The translations under genes were made by a program, and so were the position numbers. Of a DNA stretch of 64,000 nucleotides, positions 24,590-37,702 are shown in pieces. Numbering within the stretch: the first letter of the stretch is position 1; each line of letters opens with the position of its first letter. The notes below the pieces were generated by a model. That model was given only the letters and a program-made list of their open reading frames with translations. It had not been told where the DNA came from and made no database searches. Source of the stretch: Siphlonurus alternatus (lineage: Eukaryota > Arthropoda > Insecta > Ephemeroptera > Siphlonuridae); NCBI GenBank assembly GCA_949825025.1, contig OX463779.1, positions 30,230,859 through 30,294,858 of the forward strand. Direction: 5' to 3'.

Positions 24590-24850
24590 ACATAATCGGC
24601 TTTGAGGCTTTGTTAAGCGGCGCGCATGCTTTTGACTGTGAGGTCCGTGTTACACGCTTGCTACAGCAATTCTCTTCGCACTGATATACCGGTGCAGCAT
24701 CAGCTTCCTCCGAGGCAGAGTTCTGCCATGCAAATATTGACCACGCATTACTGAGCGGGCGGCGGCGATTCTGGCAGATCGGGTGTCAAGCCAGCGCGAC
24801 TAATGCATAAGCTCCTACACCCTGATGTCTGCAGCGTCACTATGCAAATA
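24590..24850. promoter_or_regulatory. Candidate enhancer with two octamer sites
   Basis: A GC-richer block of about 260 bp containing the perfect POU octamer ATGCAAAT twice (24728-24735 and 24842-24849) plus homeodomain-type TAATGCAT. There is no open frame of note. Candidate cis-regulatory module; target unknown. Confidence 0.33.
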
Positions 24851-24920
24851 TATACACGTTAAAACTTAAAACTCTCTTAACTCGTCATGTGTATATTGGT
24901 TAGTAATAATTATATTTATG

Positions 24921-25088
<168 letters not shown>

Positions 25089-25395
25089 CTTCATTATAGA
25101 AATTTATAGACAACATGATGGTATAAAGATTTTTTTTTATTTTATTGAAAATGGTGTTGTTGTTTGTTGTCATGGTACCTTAATAACTTACTATGTATTG
25201 TATATATATTTCAAACTTCAATGCTTCTTATTTTTTATAATATTGTATGTAAAAAAAAAGTGATGAATCACATAAAATTTAAATTTGATTCATGCACATA
25301 TAACAGTATAAAAACATGCATCATAAATGAAAGATATTGCTAATAAATCATAAATCAAGAAACACTGGATTTTGGTTAATATATATATAGTGTAG

Positions 25396-25437
<42 letters not shown>
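25396..25437. repeat. Poly-A tract
   Basis: About 42 consecutive A residues. It may mark the tail of a retroposed sequence, but no head was recognised upstream. Confidence 0.8.
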
Positions 25438-25438
<1 letters not shown>

Positions 25439-25644
25439 AGCATCCGCGTACATGACGAAATCATTAATTGTTTGGTTAAGAAAATTAAATTAATATTCCT
25501 TGTATTAATAAGGACCCTAAGTTTAATTACTTATTACAAGAAATGGTTATGTTTTATATTTTCCAGATTGTTCAATCATGAATGATTTAAATAAAAAAAA
25601 ATAAATAAAAAATCAATATATATACACAAAATTTTAAGCCATCC

Positions 25645-25647
<3 letters not shown>

Positions 25648-25731
<84 letters not shown>
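25648..25731. repeat. (TC)n microsatellite
   Basis: Second long CT tract, about 84 bp, some 560 bp after the first. Confidence 0.95.
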
Positions 25732-25734
<3 letters not shown>

Positions 25735-25739
25735 TACAT

Positions 25740-26870
25740 CCTAACTTATAAATAAAAGGGGTACAGAAGGTTGCAATGCATGCTTGCAAAAACCTTATTT
25801 CTTTGATAATTTAATATTATATATATTATAATACAATGATATAAAAATATATAATAATGAATTACACATTGAATTTTCATTATTTAAAAAAATCAGGGAA
25901 CAAAATAGTTATAAACTTAATACAGAGCAAGGTGGGTCCAACTAACCCTTCGCCCTGACCATATCAAAGTAACTCACCAATTAATCAGCCCATTCCAATC
26001 CAATTTTTTTAAACATTAACCCCTGATGTCTTAATTCTTCGTAATTCGTATATTAGAATAATTAAATAAATTGAAAATATTTGTTTCTTCTAATACAGAG
26101 CTATTTTGTTCAAGATGATATATATATAGTCGATATAAAATTAACGAAGCAAATAAAACAAAATATTACTTTACATTTTTATATATTATAGTTGAAAATG
26201 TTGAGTATATGTTATTTATTATTTTAATATACATTCGCATAACAACTATTAATTTTAATTATAGTATAATATACCGTATAGAAATAATATGCATATATAT
26301 ATATGATATGAGGCACTGGCAAAAGTCATGCAATGCTCGAGAGCAATATAAATTATATTCGAACTTTGATATGTCGTTATAATTGTTATAAATATATAAT
26401 AGAGCGCTCTATATAAATATGATACATTAATATTTGCAAATTTTGTTATAGTCAAAAATTTTCATGACTATATTCGGCAAAAATTGCTGTTGGCATGCAA
26501 TATTGACCATATATATTGACTGTAAACTGTAAGTGAATTTGAGTTATAGAATAGATAATATTATATAAATAAATTACCAACAAAATTTATCACCCATAGA
26601 TTAATAAAAACATCACGAATATATCCGAATAAAAAGTTTCATTTGAAATAAATTTATATAATTTAATATGGTGCACTTACATTATTTTTTATTTATATTA
26701 TAATATATTATATCTTCAGAGCTCTGTAAATTTTTTTAACAATTTTATAATAGTATAATTATGTACACGTCTGCCACAAAATATAATATTTTATATAAAA
26801 AAAAGTAAAGCCACCAAGATTTAGTTCAGTTAATAAATAGTTAATTAATAAAATAATACACCAGACTTTT
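25740..26870. other. Non-coding AT-rich stretch
   Basis: No exon or recognised repeat was seen. Confidence 0.4.
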
Positions 26871-26879
26871 TTTTTCTCT

Positions 26880-27010
26880 CACGAGAGGGAATGCGCGCCG
26901 AATGAAAAAGTGTACGATGTTACAAACAAATTGCGCTACATTAAGGGGGCGGGTCGCGGGCGGGCAGATCACTAATGGGGCTGAGAAAAGAAGTGTCTCA
27001 ACGTGTTTTA
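26880..27010. promoter_or_regulatory. Small GC-richer island
   Basis: Includes GGGGGCGGGTCGCGGGCGGG, an Sp-type GC box cluster, in AT-rich surroundings. No coding frame. Low-confidence regulatory candidate. Confidence 0.25.
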
Positions 27011-27019
27011 AATAAGCAG

Positions 27020-28324
27020 GTACACCGTCTACATAGGTATAACATTTCGGCTGATTTAATTTAAATTACACGTAAATAAAATTAAGAAGATAAGACACAT
27101 TAATAATTATATTTTCTACTTCACACCCATGGATAATATGCCATGGTTTAGGCTCAAACATGCATTGAAAATCAGCGATTTAAGTGCAATGTATAAGATC
27201 ATTATTTCTTCATAAAGATATGGATAAGAAACCAATTTTTAGTTGAAAGAATTATAATATAATATACAGTGTATACATATATAACATTATTGTGTCATTC
27301 TCTGCATGGTGATGACTCACAATGAATAAATATACAATTAATAATAATATTATATTATATTATTAGTATAATAATTTGTTGTTATATATTATGTTGTATT
27401 TGGTTCTAATTATTGTTGAAATGGTTAATTCCCTGTAATGTGTGAAAAAAGCTTACTCTACTCTAAATTTCACTCAACGTTGATTTTATTTTAATGAAAT
27501 TTAACCTAATATATGCTTGCATCATTGCATTATATATTAGATTTTGATTTCCTAAGTATAAAAAGCAATTTCTCTGCAGTATGATTTTTTTTTTAATTAT
27601 AGAATTCTCTATCGCCAATGCCATAAAAAAAGATTGTTGTTTCATCGTGTTGAATAGATTGGTGAATAAATGAAACTCACTTTCTTTGCTTGGTGCATGC
27701 CATCAACTCGTATATTAACATGCGACGGTGAGTCCGAGACAGTGAATTCAATCAAGAAATTCAATATACCATGCATGCATGATTCTCTCCTGAACTTCTA
27801 GAATGTAAATTATGGAAATAACTTTTTTTTTTACTCAGACCCGTCTTTTCGAGAATTTTTGCGACGGTTCGAGTGAATTATTTTCTTTACAAATTATTTT
27901 CTATGATATATTTTATATACTCGCCCTTGGTCACTAACATATATAAGAAATCTCGTTCAAAACTGCAAGAAATTGCTTTATTATTATTTTATGACTTATA
28001 AGCCGCGCGCGGTATTGTTTCATTGTTTGATATAATTTTTCTCATTATTGCACACAATTTATCCTTACAAGAAAACTTCAACTCTATTTGTTTGTATGCA
28101 GATGAAATTTTAAGGAAAAATTGTATGCAAAATTGTATCGGGTCGTTTAATACAGGCCTCACAATAGTGATTAAAATAATTGACATTGAATTTATTATTG
28201 AAGGTCGTTAAGTATATTGGAATCATAAAATTATAATCGACTTGAAAATTTCTTACCTAAAATTTTAACTATATAAAATTTATAAATAATAATATACAAA
28301 TTTTTATAAAAGCATTTATGAATC

Positions 28325-28365
<41 letters not shown>

Positions 28366-29270
28366 ACTTGATTGAGGAATATCAACTGTATGCTTATTTC
28401 TAATTGGATTAATTGAAATAAAGCTGCTTTTCAAAATTTCAGAATTCTTAAAAAAAAAAAAAAAAATCCTCTGCAGGACCCCTTGTAGGCTCTGCAACTG
28501 TTTTAGCAGCCGTGTACCCCGGTACACGGTGCGCCCTGTCTTTTTTTTTTAATTAATAAAATTGTTGTTGAATTTACGTGTAGAGTTGTATTATAGGATG
28601 CGTATAACATTTAAATTTGTGAGACTGCATCGTTTCAGATTCACTCAAGACGCAAAGTTACAGCAAATTAACAAAGTTACAAATTTTGCGCTCTTTATTT
28701 TTGTTCGAGTCTGCATGCTATTTACCCAGTTCATTTAAATTGAATATAATTTTATTTGTTGTATTTTGATAACAATTAAATTGCATTTATTTCGTTTTTG
28801 ATACACTAATTCTCAGATTGTGAGGAAACCGCTCATTTGTAGTAAATATTTTTTTTTTAATTTTTAGTTTTGCTGAACATTGTAGGTATCAGATAAATAT
28901 TTTGGTTGGGAATTTTCAAAACACATTTCAGCAATATGTAAATTTAATTAAACATAAATGTATAATTAACTGCATAATTTAATTTAATTAAAATAGCACA
29001 ATTCGCAATAAGTCCTGCACGCAAGCTGTACTATATTTTATACGTCATATAAATATACGGATGTATAGACATCAAAAAAGAAAAAAAAAGTATAAGAGTA
29101 CTCTAGAAATATTATTTTTCCATGCACCTGTTACATTAAAAAGATCATACTGTAAAAATTTAATTACCTGAATCCATCATGATGAGAAGTCTCACTTTAA
29201 TAAAAGTTGGGAGAGATCATGATCTTGTGGTACACACAGTAGACAAAGTAGCGTTGCAGCATCCAAAAAC
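27020..29270. other. Non-coding AT-rich stretch
   Basis: Contains a short (AT)n tract at about 28330-28362 and a small perfect inverted repeat CCGTGTACC/CCGGTACACGG near 28512. No exon was recognised. Confidence 0.4.
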
Positions 29271-29279
29271 GTTGAAACA

Positions 29280-29560
29280 GATTCGGCTGGAATGACTGCT
29301 AATCAAGCGGAGCCCTTGTCGAAACACATGGGTTACCAAGATTCCTTGGGGCGCAACTGGCGTGACCCTTGAGCAGATCTTCTCGCTTGATGCAGGGAGG
29401 AGGCTGCGAAGTGTAGTGGGGGAAGAGAAAAGCTAACATCTCATGCTTCAACCAACCGTACCTCCTTGCCTCATCAAAAACGTAACCAGGCCGAGCCAAT
29501 GAGAAGACCGAGAAGGCGTGGTTCAGTTACCCCACTGGTTCCAACACTAGAACCAATCGT
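29280..29560. promoter_or_regulatory. GC-richer island of unknown role
   Basis: About 280 bp of higher GC. A 66-codon minus-strand frame (29299-29499) spans it but matches nothing I know. Either a conserved non-coding element or an unrecognised exon. Confidence 0.25.
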
Positions 29561-30959
29561 ACCAAAGCAACATGGCTGATGAACAAGTTAGTAGTTAGAT
29601 GATGATGGTACTCTTTCTTTCTCTAGGGTGGGTAGCATACCGTGGTGGTCACGCGTGTTTTACATGGGTCGATTGCGAGGCTAATGGTGCTCTCATCATG
29701 AAAGTAACTTTACTAGTAAGCAAAGCCAAAGTATTTAGCGCATCTTCACAGCTATTGATACGCCTCATGACGGACTAGATTGGTAGTGGTGCTCAAAAAT
29801 ACTTGAGCGGCCAACAAGCTTTTGTTAGACACTCAAAGAGACAGCAGCACCCTGCAGCCTGTAGCACGGCAGCAGCAGCAAATCTTTTGATCAAACTTTT
29901 TATTTACATCTCGCTCGTTCTTTTGATGAGTTTTAAAATTAATTATCTGATAAAAAAAAAGTGTCATATACCCACCGTCATCATGTATAAGATGAAGAAG
30001 AAGAAAGTTATGGAAATACTCCAAGTCATTTAAGTATGATTATTATAATATATCATACGTAAAAATATGCATGAAGAAACTTATCATTGCCTAACATCTT
30101 TTGGCACCAGATTGAAATCTGCGTATGTCACTCATTAATTAAGTTGATTTTCTTATCTCTATACTCATATACCCAAGATGAGTGCGGCTAGCAATGGTCT
30201 GAATCCATGCTCAGCCCAAACGTAATTTACTATTCCTGTAACTCGTTCCGCAGCTTATTCAAAAAATAAAACAATGAGAGAGAGAAAATATAAAACAAAT
30301 TAATATATATTTATGCGTTTGTAATGATATAATATAATAAATATAATTATACATATTACATGCTTTAATTATTATGAATGTTTCTTTAATTAAAATTACA
30401 ACTTATACTGCAAAATTATTAACCAGTCGTTGTACAAAATGTGTTCAGATTTAATTTTGTTTCCCATGCAACCGTTCTTACTTGGCCAAAATGACACTGC
30501 ATATTTTGGCTTAATTGATATATAATGTATTGAGATTCGAATGCAATATATATATATATAAATTATTTGAAAATATTTCTAATATACTGTTAAAAAAATT
30601 GTATCGAAATATCGTTTTTAATGTTGAAGAGTTCTCTATTGTGTCTCCGTAATGAGTAATAATTATATTATATATTTTATATTTATTACATAATATAATA
30701 TATGTAAAATAATGTAATTATAATGTAATGTAATGCGAATAATAATATTACATAATTATATAAAGTCATCATGTGAGTGAAATTAATATAATTTTAAATT
30801 ATTATTGCTTTTTATTTACAATTTTCTGATTGGGTAATAATAATAAAATTTAATTAATAACATGCAGGATTATAGTTGAGATGGGCACTATATAGAAATG
30901 GACGAAGACATCAAACGATAAATTTCAACATGGAAAGTTATTCTGCTGAGTGATGGCGA

Positions 30960-31110
30960 GGACATATAACAAGATTCTCGCTGCGTTATTTTCATCTCGA
31001 GCTTTGCATTATATGCACCGGCCACCGTGCTGCAGCTGTACGGTTAATAAGCATGAAAACGACTCGCTTTGCTTTGTGATGCACAAAACGCGACGATAGT
31101 AATCGTCCGA
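30960..31110. promoter_or_regulatory. Small GC-richer island
   Basis: Contains TTTGCATTATATGCA (octamer-like words facing each other) and several CpGs. No coding frame. Low-confidence regulatory candidate. Confidence 0.22.
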
Positions 31111-31779
31111 GAGTTAGACCAAAGCAAAAATAACATGTAATATAAAGACAAAGGTAAGCCAATTAGTATAATACATGTTGGCTGATGGTCAAATAATATA
31201 TATTATATTTCCTTCTTGACCATGCACTGCTATATTATATATACATGAAAGTAACACATATATTATATTACATCATTATATACATGCATGATGTGTATAT
31301 ATAATATAATATGTAGTAAAAAAAAAAATATAATGTAAATATATCTGTAGTACATCTTCTTTATGCTATACATTGCAGTATAAAAATAGTTCAATTTTGT
31401 ATATTAAAATAAAAAAAATGTATGTGCCTGATAATAGAATTGTATTGTGCCTTATACAGCTTACAATCACATGATGCATGGCTTAAAAAATATGAGTATA
31501 TTATTAGTGTCTCATATATATAATTTATATTATGTTAGACTACATGCATATATATGCAATCCATTAATATATATATACTCGTCATATATATATAATAATA
31601 TATTTATATAATATATATCTAACTGAATGTTTGTGCCATGGCTTCTCTGCAATGCATTGGCTTTTATGGATGTTAATATATACTGTTATAAATATATATA
31701 GAGAAGCGAAAGATCATTGCACGCGTATATATATACACGTGGCCTAAATCTCTATATAATATTAACTGTGCGGGCGATG

Positions 31780-31960
31780 TGTACTGCATGATGCGGTCTG
31801 GACCACGCGGCATGATGAGATAAGAATTAGAAGATTCCGGGAATTTTGATGTGATAGCGGCGTCCGCACCCGCACTATAACAACAAAGCAAGTCTTGCAA
31901 GAGCCGTCTTAATTGTGCGCGGTCCTCACAGCAGCAGCCGACCAATTAGAAAGAGAGACC
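31780..31960. promoter_or_regulatory. Small GC-richer island
   Basis: CpG-containing block within very AT-rich DNA. The overlapping minus-strand frames are not convincing as protein. Confidence 0.2.
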
Positions 31961-32426
31961 CCACACCAATAATGAGATGTATTACAAAAACAAATTAGTT
32001 TTAATGTCATCATGCAAAGTAATTTATCATCAGTGTGTGTATATTTGGGCGGTCTTTTAAGTCGGCATCTTCTCTGTATATATTTAACAAAGAGTTCTAT
32101 CATCATCATATACGTAATATTTAGAACAGATATATCAGATGACGAGTGTAATATTTGTTATACATGAACTTCAGATCCAAGAAATATTTTTTTTCTTCTT
32201 ATTTATTTATTTTTTTTTTTGCATTTAAGAGATAAATCATTATATTCAAAATAAAACTATATAATATTATAGCTAATTTGTTTATAAAATGATCAAAGCA
32301 TGTACAGAATAAAACCGATGAATTGTATTGTATATAATTTTTAATAAAATACATGCATGCATATATTAAAAAAAAATATCAATGATGATGCCCATTATAA
32401 AAAAAATAAAATAGTCTATACATTAT

Positions 32427-32746
32427 AATTGACAACATACATGACATGAACAAATTTTATTGCAGAAATGAATAGAGGGTACCAAATTATGCTACTCTGA
32501 ATTTTTTCAGATTTTTTTGAGACCCGGAACTATATATTTTTAAATAATTATTGAAAGTCCTGTGATTTCAGTTGGCACCCCTGAATCCTTAATAAAAAGG
32601 ATAGAGACTGGACGCCTATTGACGCCTCCAGGGGGCGTGGCCGCACTTTCAATAATTATTTAAAAATAGTTCTGGGTTTCAAAAAAATCTGAAAAAATTC
32701 AGAGTAGCATAATTTGGTACCCTCTGTTCATTCCTGCAATAATTTT
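32427..32746. mobile_element. fam-B palindromic MITE, copy 2 (right end decayed)
   Basis: The left end ATTGACAACATACATG, the GCAGAAATGAATAGAGGGTA block and the central GGCGCCTCCAGGGGGCGTGG-type segment are recognisable. The right terminus is replaced by a T-rich run after the mirrored block. Confidence 0.8.
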
Positions 32747-32857
32747 TTTTATTTTTTTTTTTTTTTAGCGCAGCATATAATGCATGCGATGCAGCTTTAT
32801 AAATATGTTTATTCCAAAAAGAACATATTAATGACACTTTACATAGATTATTACAAT

Positions 32858-33100
32858 GAAATGACCAAACCTAGTTTTGGTTAAACATGTGAAAAAGTGA
32901 CCAAAAGCTCACATTGGGTTTTGGTTTTTCTGATTTAACCAAAACTAGATGTGGTTAATTTAATGGGTTTTTGATTTTTATGATTTGACCAGAACTAGTT
33001 GTGATCAAATTTAATTGACCAATAGCCGAAATATTTGTTCATTTCGGGTTTTGGTCAAAATGCAAAAACCACAACTAGGTTTGGTCACTTTTTTTGGACA
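32858..33100. repeat. Palindromic repeat with recurrent ACCAAAACTAG words
   Basis: Outer inverted copies of TGACCAAACCTAGTT (32862 and, inverted, near 33075). Inside, TTAACCAAAACTAGATGTGG and TTGACCAGAACTAGTTGTG recur at roughly 65-80 bp intervals. It looks like a MITE whose arms are themselves short repeats. Confidence 0.5.
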
Positions 33101-33414
33101 ATGTCCGAATTCGGCTTTGGGCGCTATATAACATATATATACAATTGAAATAATATTAAAGTTCCTTATTTCTTAGAATTAATTTTTTTATGCCGTCTCT
33201 CATAATATTCTAATTTAAGACACGCACTTACTTTAAAACTTATACTAATACTACCTAAGCTATATATCATAATTATATTCTCTCATGCTGTCGTCATGCA
33301 TTGCAGTGCTGCATGCATTGTATAATACATTATAATATAAAAAAGCGTGGCATTTGAAACGAATCCACTAAAACCACAACTAAGGTGATAAGGTATTATA
33401 GTCATAATGTTAAA

Positions 33415-34162
33415 TTGGTAAGCGGAAAAAAAAACCTCGGAAAAAAAACCCTTGTATTAAAAAACCCTTGAAAAAAAACCCTAGGAAAAAAAACCCTCGG
33501 GGATAAAAAACCCACGGAAAAAAAACCCTTCGCTGAAGGAGCAGCCCCAAGGAGCATTCGTGGCGTAGTAGCGCGGTAGCGAGGTTTCACGTTTTTTTTT
33601 TTCCTATTTTGACAGATTATCATTATAATGTTCCAATAATATATATTACATAAGATATCATATATCTGATTAGTCTCATTAGTCATGTTAATAATAATTA
33701 TTGAATCACTTAACCTATAAGATATTATAATTTTCAAATGTTCATTTTATGTCTATGTTATATAATAATAATACGAGTAGGACGACGACTTTTTTTGTTT
33801 TATTATGTACTTTTTTATTTTAATTATTTTATATCCAATATATAATATTCGAATTTAGAAAAAATATGTTTTTAAAATAATTTTTAACTAAAAACACAGT
33901 TGGAATTACTATACAGATAATAGTTAACTTCCACAACATCGCCGCGTAGACTTCTACATTTTGATGAGCTCCCCACACCGTGAAACCTCGCTACCGCGCT
34001 ACTATGCTACGAATGCTCCTTGGGGCTGCTCCTTTAGCGAAGGGTTTTTTTTCCGTGGGTTTTTTATCCCCGAGGGTTTTTTTTCCTAGGGTTTTTTTTC
34101 AAGGGTTTTTTAATACAAGGGTTTTTTTTCCGAGGGTTTTTTTTCCGCGATTCTGTTAAATT
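33415..34162. mobile_element. Inverted-repeat element with A8CCC-repeat arms
   Basis: The arms (about 33415-33597 and 33968-34162) are complementary. Each consists of 7-8 short units of the type AAAAAAAACCCTNGG, followed by a unique GC-rich block (GGAGCAGCCCCAAGGAGCAT). The loop is about 370 bp and AT-rich. The Phe-rich frame through the left arm is an artefact. Confidence 0.7.
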
Positions 34163-34233
34163 ATATCACCACCTCGTATTATACAGAATATAAACTTTAC
34201 GAGGACATAACGCAACAATGCAGTCATTAATAA

Positions 34234-34237
<4 letters not shown>

Positions 34238-34263
<26 letters not shown>
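34238..34263. repeat. Short (AT)n tract
   Basis: About 26 bp of TA dinucleotides. Confidence 0.7.
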
Positions 34264-34264
<1 letters not shown>

Positions 34265-34892
34265 GCTTGCTCGGAGCAACGGCTCGAGTGCAGTAAGGGT
34301 GATTATTTGTCGAGGAAGAGCACGAGTGGTACATATAATGCATGACACCCACAGGTGCGGCCGCAGAAGCCGGCATCAGCGCTGAGCTCGCGACCGGCAA
34401 CACTTTCTGCAATAAAATGTCATAACATAAATTGTATCTACTTGTAATTTATGATCTTACTACATGCTTGTGAAAATATTGTTTTAGTATGTTGTTCTTT
34501 TTTCTTTGTTAAAACAATCTAGACAAATTTATGACGAACATATGTTTCTAATATTATATTAAATTTCAAACTGCATGCATGCTCTTAAAGGTGAACTGAA
34601 GGGATTGCTTTTTTTTCCCATTAGGGAACCTTATATTACCTATCCCATCCATCTGCACTAATTTTTTCATGGCAGATACTTATTGTGCTGCTGTAGGACA
34701 ATTAGTGAAAAAGTGAAGTTGTGACGTATCAGCGACGGTTGGTTGACTTAAAACTCGCCGCCGTGAAAAAACACACGAGCGACCGCGGAAACTGCCGAGA
34801 GAGTGGCGATCGCGAGCCGATCGCCGCTCCCTCGGCAGTTTCCGCGGTCGCTCGCGGTCGCTCGTGTGTTTTTTCACGGCGGTGAGTTTTAA

Positions 34893-35342
34893 GGTATAAC
34901 CTGAGAATTTGTCTGTCAAGGTCAAGAGGCGTGGCTATAGTGGCAACACTGTTTGCATTGGAATACGCATAAATTTTTAGGAGGGGGTGGTGACATCAGT
35001 CCTTGAGAACGTTGCCACATTTCTCATCAAATATAGGAAACGATCATCGCCACGGTTCAAAATATATGAAAACAATTCAGAAAAATAGTCTAAAAAATTA
35101 GGTTTTAGTAAAAAAAAAAAGTAAAAGAATCTGTTGGGGAGTTTTTTTGCAATGCTAATTAACAAATTTAACATTGGAAGGATACAAAATTCTCATTTAA
35201 ATAAATTCATTTTAATTAAACCAACGGTTAAAAAATTCCGAAAAAATTCAGAGCTACTTTGACGATTGTTGTGAGTCCACAAAATTAATTTGAAGAAAAT
35301 CTGTTGTAGCGAATTTTTCGTCCAAATTTCTCAGGTTAAGCC
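34893..35342. mobile_element. fam-F TTAA-flanked element
   Basis: Begins GGTATAACCTGAGAATTTG and ends with the inverted GGCTTAACCTGAGAAATTTG. TTAA lies on both sides (34889-34892 and 35343-35346). About 450 bp. The minus-strand Phe/Leu-rich frame inside (34977-35174) has no recognisable homology. It is inserted at an internal TTAA of E1. Confidence 0.75.
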
Positions 35343-35346
35343 TTAA

Positions 35347-35809
35347 AGGTGAACTGAAGGGATTGCTTTTTTTTTCCATTAGGGAACCTTATATTACCTA
35401 TCCCATCCATCTGCACTAATTTTTTCATGGCAGATACTTATTGTGCTGCTGTAGGACAATTAGTGAAAAAGTGAAGTTGTGACGTATTAGCGACGGTTGG
35501 TTGACTTAAAACTCGCCGCCGTGAAAAAACACACGAGCGACCGCGGAAACTGCCGAGAGAGTGGCGATCGCGAGCCGATCGCCGCTCCCTCGGCAGTTTC
35601 CGCGGGCGCTCGCGGGCGCTCGTGTGTTTTTTCACGGCGGCGAGTTTTAAGTCAACCAACCGTCGCTGATACGTCACAACTTCACTTTTTCACTAATTGT
35701 CCTACAGCAGCACAATAAGTATCAGCCATGAAAAAATTAGTGCAGATGGATGGGAAAGGTAATTTAAGGTTCCCTAAAGGGGAAAAAAAGCAATCCCTTC
35801 AGTTCACCT
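35347..35809. mobile_element. fam-E element E2, intact copy
   Basis: 463 bp, same ends as E1, flanked by TTAA (35343-35346 and 35810-35813). It is almost fully palindromic, with arms meeting near 35577. The matching frames on both strands come from the palindrome. Confidence 0.9.
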
Positions 35810-35993
35810 TTAAGTCAACCAACCGTCGCTGATACGTCACAACTTCACTTTTTCACTAATTAGTCAGGGGAATAAGAGGAAAAATCACGCGTTTAGTGAA
35901 GAAAGCATGAATTTTTTTTTGGTGGTAGAGTTCACCCCAAAGATCAATTTTTTTGGCGGAGTCGCGCGAAAATGACCTTGGTTCGACCCCCCG

Positions 35994-36006
35994 TGACCTT
36001 TGACCC
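35994..36006 (-). promoter_or_regulatory. DR1 nuclear-receptor site in Pal2 arm (mirrored at 39588-39600)
   Basis: TGACCTTTGACCC here, and GGGTCAAAGGTCA at 39588-39600, match the DR1 element bound by HNF4/RXR/COUP-type receptors. It lies in a GC-rich part of each arm, so each insertion carries two copies. Confidence 0.35.
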
Positions 36007-37557
36007 CGCGCTTCTTAATTATTTTTTCCTGCCTATACTTTTCATTTTAGAGGAAAAATGCACTCTTGCAAAACTGTTTGTAATAATGAAAAGGTGATAA
36101 GAAAAAAAAAATCAAGTTCGTAAATTAATTATTTTCAAAATGGCGGCTAATTAACTTAATTAATTCATGAATTCTTCGTACCTTTCGATGAATTTCTCTT
36201 AACTTTTGATATTTATGTTGAAATTAAACCTCGCTTATTGTACAAACACATTTTGTGGTACCAAAAGTAATTAAATTAAGTCATTACTTGCACATAATTA
36301 GGCAAATTATTGATTTAATTGAGTAGGACCAGGTAACACTGTGTAGGCCATCTAGTTCAAGAATATTATGAAACAGCTTTAACAAGCTGACACGTGACTT
36401 ACAAGTTGTTGGGAACTCTCCTGGAACACACTGCTAGAAACTTTCCAAAAGTCCCATGATGTAGAATAAGGTCAAAAATCCGGGTTTGTCCCGGAATCCA
36501 AAAACATTTTTTTCCCGCGTGAATAATTGACGTAGCGTTTTGCAAAATACATCAATTTGAAGCTTATACTACCAATAATTTAGGAAAAATACTTAATCAT
36601 ATTTTAAAGTATTTTATCATATGATTAATTAAGGTATTAACTAAAACGCTAATTAGCGTGGTCCAATAAATTTTCAAAATGGAATATTTCTGAAGTTCTT
36701 GCGCGCATTGATTTTGAGTTTATTATCACATTATGAGATCGTTTAATTTAATTGAAATGTTTTTGTTTCATACTTCTTACTTGCATAGAATTTTAGTTAC
36801 AGCATGCAGAAGTGCGCAATTCAAGGAAGCGCATATACATGCATATATGGGCCATATCTGTGGTATATTAATTAGCAGCCACTACGTCTCTGTAACACAC
36901 AATACAATGTAAACGATCGAGATATCAACAGCATATCTATAATAACTTGCTCGTTCTCTAAATATGTTTTTTTTTTCCTCTCGGGGAGAAAAAATTTGGG
37001 AGTGGGAAGGGGTATTCGAAATACTGCTGTTAATAATTGATGCAACGCCTGCAGTATAAGAGCCAACACCACGGTTCCATTTACCCCCTTTTTATTCCTA
37101 ATTTTACATTGAAATGAACTTGAAGAGTGGAGGGGGGGGGAAGGGGGATATAAAAGGGAAATCTCTCAATTGATGCATAAAAAATATGTAATTAATTACC
37201 ACATATATGAGCTTTATTTAAACTATTTTTTATTTAATTACTCATAAAAAATATGCATATATTAAAAAAAAATAAAAAAATAATTAATAATCCATTTAAA
37301 GTACCCATCTGAATCGGATATTTTTTCAAGGTGGAGATAATATTGTTGGATATTTTAATTTTCTTTTTGTTTTTGTTAATTGAAATGTAAATTGAAGCAT
37401 GCGTGCGTACAGATCTCGGAACAGCTTGAACTTCGATATTGCCTGTATGCTGGGTTTTGAGCGATCGAGTTAAGAAACAGTAAGAATAACAACCACCCCC
37501 GAGTCTCATCCATACCCACTAAAATCTGGGTCATAATAAAACATAGGCACAATACAA

Positions 37558-37696
37558 GGGGCATTCACAAAGTCTTAAGGCCACATTTAAGGCTCGATAA
37601 TTTAAAGCTTGATTTTAGACGTGTTTCTTAGACCCAAAATTTCTGGTCTTAAATTATTGAGCCTTAAATGTGGCCTTAAGGCTTTGTGAATGCCCC
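37558..37696. mobile_element. Small palindromic MITE in Pal2 loop
   Basis: About 139 bp. The ends GGGGCATTCACAAAG and CTTTGTGAATGCCCC are followed inward by CTTAAGGCCACATTTAAGG and its mirror. No coding capacity. Confidence 0.8.
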
Positions 37697-37702
37697 TATA
37701 AT

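Noticed and set aside
33402..34165. Telomere-like CCCTAGG / CCCTCGG units
   Set aside because: Units are irregular, A8-spaced and mirrored around a loop, unlike a telomere array. Better explained as arms of a MITE.
34680..35718. 73-81 codon frames containing LAAVKKHTS or LTAVKKHTS and SQPTVADTSQLHFF-type segments
   Set aside because: They appear on both strands of the fam-E palindromes and are by-products of the inverted repeat.
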